Positions 33,094 to 36,894 of a stretch of 36,894 nt of DNA are shown piece by piece. Made by a program: the position numbers and the translations under genes. Location of the stretch: NCBI GenBank assembly GCA_022822185.1, contig JAJECE010000090.1:1-36894 (forward strand), written 5' to 3'. The stretch comes from Rhodothermales bacterium. GTDB taxonomy: Bacteria; Bacteroidota; Rhodothermia; Rhodothermales; Bin80. Within the stretch, counting starts at the first letter, position 1; each line of letters opens with the position of its first letter. Below the pieces are notes generated by a model, which was given only the letters and a program-made list of their open reading frames with translations, ran no database searches and was not told where the DNA came from.

Positions 33094-34686
33094 ATGCGTA
33101 TTGAGGCAGAGGATATTCCTCGTTTAATCCGCACATACTATACAGGAATCCCATCGGGGGAGGTGACCTTTGGGACATCAGGCCACCGTGGATCTTCGCT
33201 CAGGGGCACCTTTAACGAGTCCCATATTTTGGCAATCAGCCAGGCGGTCAGTGAACTTCGTTCGGCAACAGGCCCAATCATCCTCGGAAGGGATACGCAT
33301 GCTTTATCCGACCCTGCCAGTGAGACGGCGATAGAAGTCTTCGCTGCGAATGGTCTGGAAGTGGTGATCGGGGCGGGGTATGTTCCGACCCCGGTAATTT
33401 CTCATGCCGTGCTGGAATGGAATCGGAACCATTCGGAGTATCTAGCCGATGCGGTGATCTTTACCCCTTCACACAATCCGCCGGAAGACGGCGGCTTCAA
33501 ATACAATCCGCCCCATGGCGGCCCTGCATCCAGTGCGTTTACCAAGGCAATCCAAGAGCGGGCGCGGTCGTTAATGGCAAACGGATTGAAGGGAGTCAAA
33601 CGAATTTCAGTCGAACGGGCTAGAAATGCAGCGATCACCGTAGAGAAGGATCTGATGACTCCGTACATCAGCGATCTTTCGTCGGTCGTGGATATGGATC
33701 TGATTCGTGATGCAGGATTATTGATTGGAGTGGATCCGATGGGAGGTGCTGCGGTGCATTACTGGGAGCCGATTGCAGAGCACTACAACCTGCATATTGA
33801 GGTGGTAAACCGTGCGGTTGATCCGGCATTTGCATTCATGCCGCTAGACCATGATGGCAAGGTTCGCATGGATTGTTCGTCTAAATTTGCGATGGGGCGT
33901 ATGGTTGCAAAGGTGGAGGGATATGACATTGCGTTCGGGAATGATCCAGATGTGGATCGGCATGGGATTGTGACCAGGGAGGGCGGGCTGATGAACCCCA
34001 ATCATTATCTGGCCGTGGCGGGCAAGTATTTACTTGAGCACCGCTCAGCGTGGTCAAACAAGGCCCGCTTTGCCAAAACACTTGTATCAAGTTCTATGAT
34101 TGATCGGGTTGCAGAGGATTTGGAGCGGGAGTTATTTGAGGTGCCGGTCGGATTCAAGTGGTTTGTGGAGGGATTGCATGACGGAACCTGTGGCTTTGCA
34201 GGTGAAGAAAGTGCGGGGGCATCCTTCCTTCGAAGGGACGGGACGGTCTGGACGACGGATAAGGACGGAATCATTCTAGGGCTCTTGGCGGCGGAAATTC
34301 TTGCGGCAACCGGGCTTGATCCTGCGCAGCATTATCAGGCACTGACCGAACGTTTTGGGGCGCCTGCCTATCTCAGAATGGATTCGCCTGCGACTCCCCG
34401 TCAAAAAGAAATGCTGGCCGGACTGTCTCCGCATCACGTAACAGCCCGTGTGCTGGCAGGCGAGCCAATTGAATCCAGACTCACCAGAGCCCCCGGCAAT
34501 GATCAGGCGATTGGCGGCCTCAAAGTGACCACCAAAAACGGATGGTTTGCCGCAAGGCCGTCCGGGACGGAGGACCTGTACAAGATCTATGCGGAAAGTT
34601 TTCTGGGCGAGGAACATTTAGCCTGGATTATAGAGGAAGCACAATCCATTGTAAATGAGGCATTATCTGCCGGTGGATCCGCATGA
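33094..34686 (+). CDS. pgm: Phosphoglucomutase (alpha-D-phosphohexomutase family)
   Basis: 530 residues from ATG 33094; a TTG at 33070 would overlap recN. VTFGTSGHRGSSLRGTFNE is the start of domain 1, and TPSHNPPEDGGFKYNPPHGG carries the phosphoserine (S126). GNDPDVDRHGIV is the Mg2+ loop, FAGEESAGASFLRRDGTVW the sugar-recognition loop and RPSGTEDLYKIYAESF the phosphate site. This closely follows the bacterial PGM group that interconverts glucose-1- and glucose-6-phosphate (EC 5.4.2.2). The enzyme would feed the nucleotidyltransferases encoded around 12-13 kb. It follows recN by 13 nt and overlaps the second mutase by 4 nt. Confidence 0.93.
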   Translation: MRIEAEDIPRLIRTYYTGIPSGEVTFGTSGHRGSSLRGTFNESHILAISQAVSELRSATGPIILGRDTHALSDPASETAIEVFAANGLEVVIGAGYVPTPVISHAVLEWNRNHSEYLADAVIFTPSHNPPEDGGFKYNPPHGGPASSAFTKAIQERARSLMANGLKGVKRISVERARNAAITVEKDLMTPYISDLSSVVDMDLIRDAGLLIGVDPMGGAAVHYWEPIAEHYNLHIEVVNRAVDPAFAFMPLDHDGKVRMDCSSKFAMGRMVAKVEGYDIAFGNDPDVDRHGIVTREGGLMNPNHYLAVAGKYLLEHRSAWSNKARFAKTLVSSSMIDRVAEDLERELFEVPVGFKWFVEGLHDGTCGFAGEESAGASFLRRDGTVWTTDKDGIILGLLAAEILAATGLDPAQHYQALTERFGAPAYLRMDSPATPRQKEMLAGLSPHHVTARVLAGEPIESRLTRAPGNDQAIGGLKVTTKNGWFAARPSGTEDLYKIYAESFLGEEHLAWIIEEAQSIVNEALSAGGSA

Positions 34687-36071
34687 ATGACACGATACGT
34701 TTTGGCACAGACGGCTGGCGTGCCGTTATTGGACGGGAGTTTACGTTTGAGAATCTGACGCGAATTGCCCGTGCAACTGTGCAGTGGCTCAAACAATCGG
34801 GAGTGAATCGCCCGGGTATCCTTGTTGGGTATGATACACGCTTTATGGGACACCTCTTTGCAGAGCATGTGGCACAGGTGATTGCAGACGAAGGGGGCAC
34901 CGCCGTGCTAACCACCGGACCAACCCCCACTCCGGCAATCAGTTGGGGCACTCAAAAATTACAGGAGGTAGATCTGGGAGTGGTGATTACCGCCAGCCAT
35001 AATCCGCCCGAGTATAGCGGCTATAAGGTTAAGGCAAAATTTGGGGGATCGGCCACGCAGAAGATGACCCGGGAAATTGAGAGTTTGATCATGCCGAACC
35101 TGCAAAATTCGGTCTCTTATGGGGGAGGGGAGATCCTAGAGCGGGATATCAAGACGGAGTATGTAGAGCATTTGCGGGGGATGTTTGATCTGGAATCCAT
35201 GGATCTTCGGGTGGTGCATGATCCAATGTACGGGGCAGGTCAGGGGATCCTGTCCGCACTTCTGGGAGATCCGCTGGTCACAGAGATTCACGGTGAAATC
35301 AATCCCGGTTTTGGAGGAAGGTCGCCGGAACCGATAGAGCGGAACATGCAGGAGTTGATGCGTTGTGTGGTGCAGGAGAATGCCGCCATCGGGATTGCAC
35401 ATGATGGGGATGCGGACCGGATCGGTATCGTAGATGAGAAAGGGAATGTGGTTACATCCCATCTGGTGATGGCGCTTTTGGCGGCGCATTTGCACAGGCA
35501 GCAAAAACAGCACGGTGCAATCGTACGTACATTTGCCACTTCGGCGATCCTGGAAAAGATGGGCGTTGCCTGGGGATTACCGGTGGAAACCTATCCGATT
35601 GGATTCAAATATGTGGCACCGCGTTTCCTGGAGACCAGTGTGCTTGTCGGTGGAGAGGAATCGGGGGGCATTGCGGTGGCGGGGCATATTCCGGAGCGGG
35701 ACGGTATTTATGTAGCGCTTGTACTGCTGCAGATGCTCATGCATCGGGGCAAGTCTCTCACCGCTCTGGTACAGGAGTTGTTTGATGAGTTTGGTCCGCA
35801 TGCCTATTACCGCTCCGATGTGCACACCGAGAAGCAGTCAGAGATCATCCAGGCCCTGCGCCAGAACAATGGATTGCGTCATATTGCAGGCCGGAGTGTA
35901 CAGGCGATGGACACGCTGGACGGTTTCAAGCATTTAATGGAAGACGGATGGCTGCTGGTCCGTCCTTCGGGGACGGAGCCGGTCCTTCGGATTTATGCGG
36001 AGGCTCCCACGCGTGCGGAAGCCGAGGAACTGGTTCATGACACCAAGGTCCAGTTTGGTTTGGCAGACTGA
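34683..36071 (+). CDS. Phosphomannomutase/phosphoglucosamine mutase-like phosphohexomutase
   Basis: 462 residues; ATGA overlap with pgm. FGTDGWRAVIGREFT opens domain 1, TASHNPPEYSGYKVKAKFGG carries the phosphoserine (S105), HDGDADRIGIVDEKG binds Mg2+, VGGEESGGIAVAGHIPERDG is the sugar loop and RPSGTEPVLRIYAEAP the phosphate loop. The substrate is mannose-, glucose- or glucosamine-phosphate; the sugar loop does not match the classic GlmM pattern (GGEQSGH), so I do not name it glmM. A phosphomannomutase would supply mannose-1-phosphate for the GDP-mannose that Gmd uses. Two paralogous mutases in tandem suggest separate sugar specificities. Confidence 0.9.
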   Translation: MNDTIRFGTDGWRAVIGREFTFENLTRIARATVQWLKQSGVNRPGILVGYDTRFMGHLFAEHVAQVIADEGGTAVLTTGPTPTPAISWGTQKLQEVDLGVVITASHNPPEYSGYKVKAKFGGSATQKMTREIESLIMPNLQNSVSYGGGEILERDIKTEYVEHLRGMFDLESMDLRVVHDPMYGAGQGILSALLGDPLVTEIHGEINPGFGGRSPEPIERNMQELMRCVVQENAAIGIAHDGDADRIGIVDEKGNVVTSHLVMALLAAHLHRQQKQHGAIVRTFATSAILEKMGVAWGLPVETYPIGFKYVAPRFLETSVLVGGEESGGIAVAGHIPERDGIYVALVLLQMLMHRGKSLTALVQELFDEFGPHAYYRSDVHTEKQSEIIQALRQNNGLRHIAGRSVQAMDTLDGFKHLMEDGWLLVRPSGTEPVLRIYAEAPTRAEAEELVHDTKVQFGLAD

Positions 36072-36624
36072 ATGTATCCATCCGGGGATCTGCGGTTCGG
36101 GTGGGGTTCCTCCGTGAATCTGTTTCAGCGGATGGGGCTGTTCGGGAGATACATCCGTCAACGAAGTGACACTCTGATCTGATATCGTTGTGCAGAAATG
36201 GTGTCCTTTCCGGAAAATGGTATTCCATGGAGGTCGTTGATCGTATGCCGGGGGGATCTGCTGGATCCTCTCATCAATCGGGGTGTTCAGGATGGATTCT
36301 GTGTGACTCCCGTCAGGGTTCCAGCGTCTATACCAGAGAATCGTTCAGGAACTGGGTTGGGATGCATTAAGGAGAATCCAATCCCAATCGACAGCAGAAC
36401 CTGCTTGATTGAAAGTCCTTTTTCAAGTAGAGACTTGTGTCTGCGAAGGGCGTACAAGCGGTAATCTGTTCATTGAACGAGTCCTCCAAAGTGAATGAAA
36501 TTTGACCGGAATTCCAACGGGGATACATTTTTCATGGACGAACAATACATGATCTCTGAAAATAATCTTCATCACATATCCGTTATTCAAATAAGTCTTT
36601 AACGAACCAATCAATACTTGAACC
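36072..36624. other. 553-nt non-coding stretch before the last gene
   Basis: No convincing coding frame; the short frames here (up to 88 codons) look random. An inverted repeat, TTGGGAT (36357-36363) with ATCCCAA (36381-36387), has a 17-nt loop. A second weak one, TTGAAA...TTTCAA, lies near 36411-36426. No rRNA, tRNA or riboswitch core was recognised. It may hold the promoter of the secreted-protein gene and the end of the mutase transcript. Confidence 0.4.
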
Positions 36625-36894
36625 ATGTTGACCAATAATAAACTCCGTCAAACCTTCCTGTTCATCCTGCTCTTCTCAGGGTTTTCGCATGTGGCCTCCG
36701 CACAGGAACGGAAGCCCGACTTCATGGATCATGTTGTTGTGGTGCAGTTTGTCCCGGGAATTCCAATTGGAGAAACAGCGGCGAAAACAAATCTATCCGG
36801 CTTTGATCGAAAGGCCGCGAGGTATGATGTATACAGGATTGAGCGTGTGTATCCATTTCTGGATTATGTGGAGCCGACCCCTGAGACCGCCGAG
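36625..36894 (+). CDS. N-terminal part of a secreted protein, perhaps a subtilisin-like protease propeptide (3' partial)
   Basis: The first 90 codons of a gene running off the right edge, starting at ATG 36625. A clear signal peptide is visible: MLTNNKLRQTFLFILLFSGF followed by SHVASAQ, with cleavage likely after the VASA segment. The next part, VVVVQFVPGIPIGETAAKT with DVYRIERVYPF, resembles the inhibitor/propeptide region that precedes S8 (subtilisin) domains in Bacteroidota exported proteins. The catalytic domain is not in the window, so this is a guess from pattern. A T9SS tail might be present further on. Signal peptide firm, family weak. Confidence 0.7.
   Translation, partial: MLTNNKLRQTFLFILLFSGFSHVASAQERKPDFMDHVVVVQFVPGIPIGETAAKTNLSGFDRKAARYDVYRIERVYPFLDYVEPTPETAE

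Noticed and set aside
1-36894. CRISPR array, rRNA genes, origin of replication
   Set aside because: No regularly spaced repeats, no rRNA core sequences and no DnaA-box cluster noticed by eye.

Overview
The window is about 36.9 kb of moderately GC-rich bacterial chromosome (roughly mid-50s % by eye). It most likely comes from a Bacteroidota/Rhodothermota-type organism of the FCB group. The evidence is a C-terminal type IX secretion (T9SS) sorting domain on the protein cut by the left edge, a PorQ-like T9SS outer-membrane protein, an enlarged SecA of about 1158 residues with a C-terminal zinc motif, and several TAnnTTTG promoter-like elements typical of that group. The species cannot be named from the sequence.

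Layout. (1) 1-6430, plus strand: the tail of a T9SS-exported protein, a GMC oxidoreductase, then a tightly linked pair of a LamG-fold exported protein and a large lipoprotein (propeller dehydrogenase, HEAT repeats, cytochrome c). (2) 6509-9844, mostly minus strand: a small accessory patch with an SRPBCC protein, a DUF2335-like membrane protein, a short membrane ORF, an ImmA/IrrE metallopeptidase followed 2 nt later by a membrane-protein gene broken by one amber codon, and on the plus strand the 5' ribozyme part of a group II intron without its reverse transcriptase or domain V. (3) 9845-16700, minus strand: a seven-gene, almost gapless nucleotide-sugar operon (UDP-xylose, GDP-fucose, two nucleotidyltransferases, an RmlC-like epimerase) that ends, unexpectedly, in an altronate dehydratase. 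An Asp/Glu racemase family gene lies upstream. (4) 17754-23951, plus strand: tRNA-Gln(UUG), prs, rplY, pth, a K+-dependent-type membrane pyrophosphatase and a double-lipoyl 2-oxoacid dehydrogenase E2. (5) 24120-26753, plus strand: a second accessory patch with an unrecognised 286-residue protein overlapping a PIN-domain nuclease gene that carries a one-base frameshift, then a tyrosine-recombinase-fold protein lacking its catalytic arginines. (6) 26734-36894: porQ-like gene (minus), then secA, recN and two consecutive phosphohexomutase genes (plus), and at the right edge the start of a secreted protein.

How the genes work together. The nucleotide-sugar operon and the two phosphohexomutases would supply activated sugars for a surface polysaccharide containing fucose and possibly xylose. 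PorQ, SecA and the T9SS-tagged proteins belong to protein export. The prs-rplY-pth block serves nucleotide supply and translation. The two accessory patches both show decay: an amber stop, a frameshift, a truncated intron and an inactivated recombinase. The most interesting candidates for an under-described system are the 286-residue protein plus PIN pair, which is toxin-antitoxin-like, and the ImmA/IrrE plus membrane-protein pair driven by a consensus sigma-70 promoter. Both readings are inference from architecture and need database comparison.
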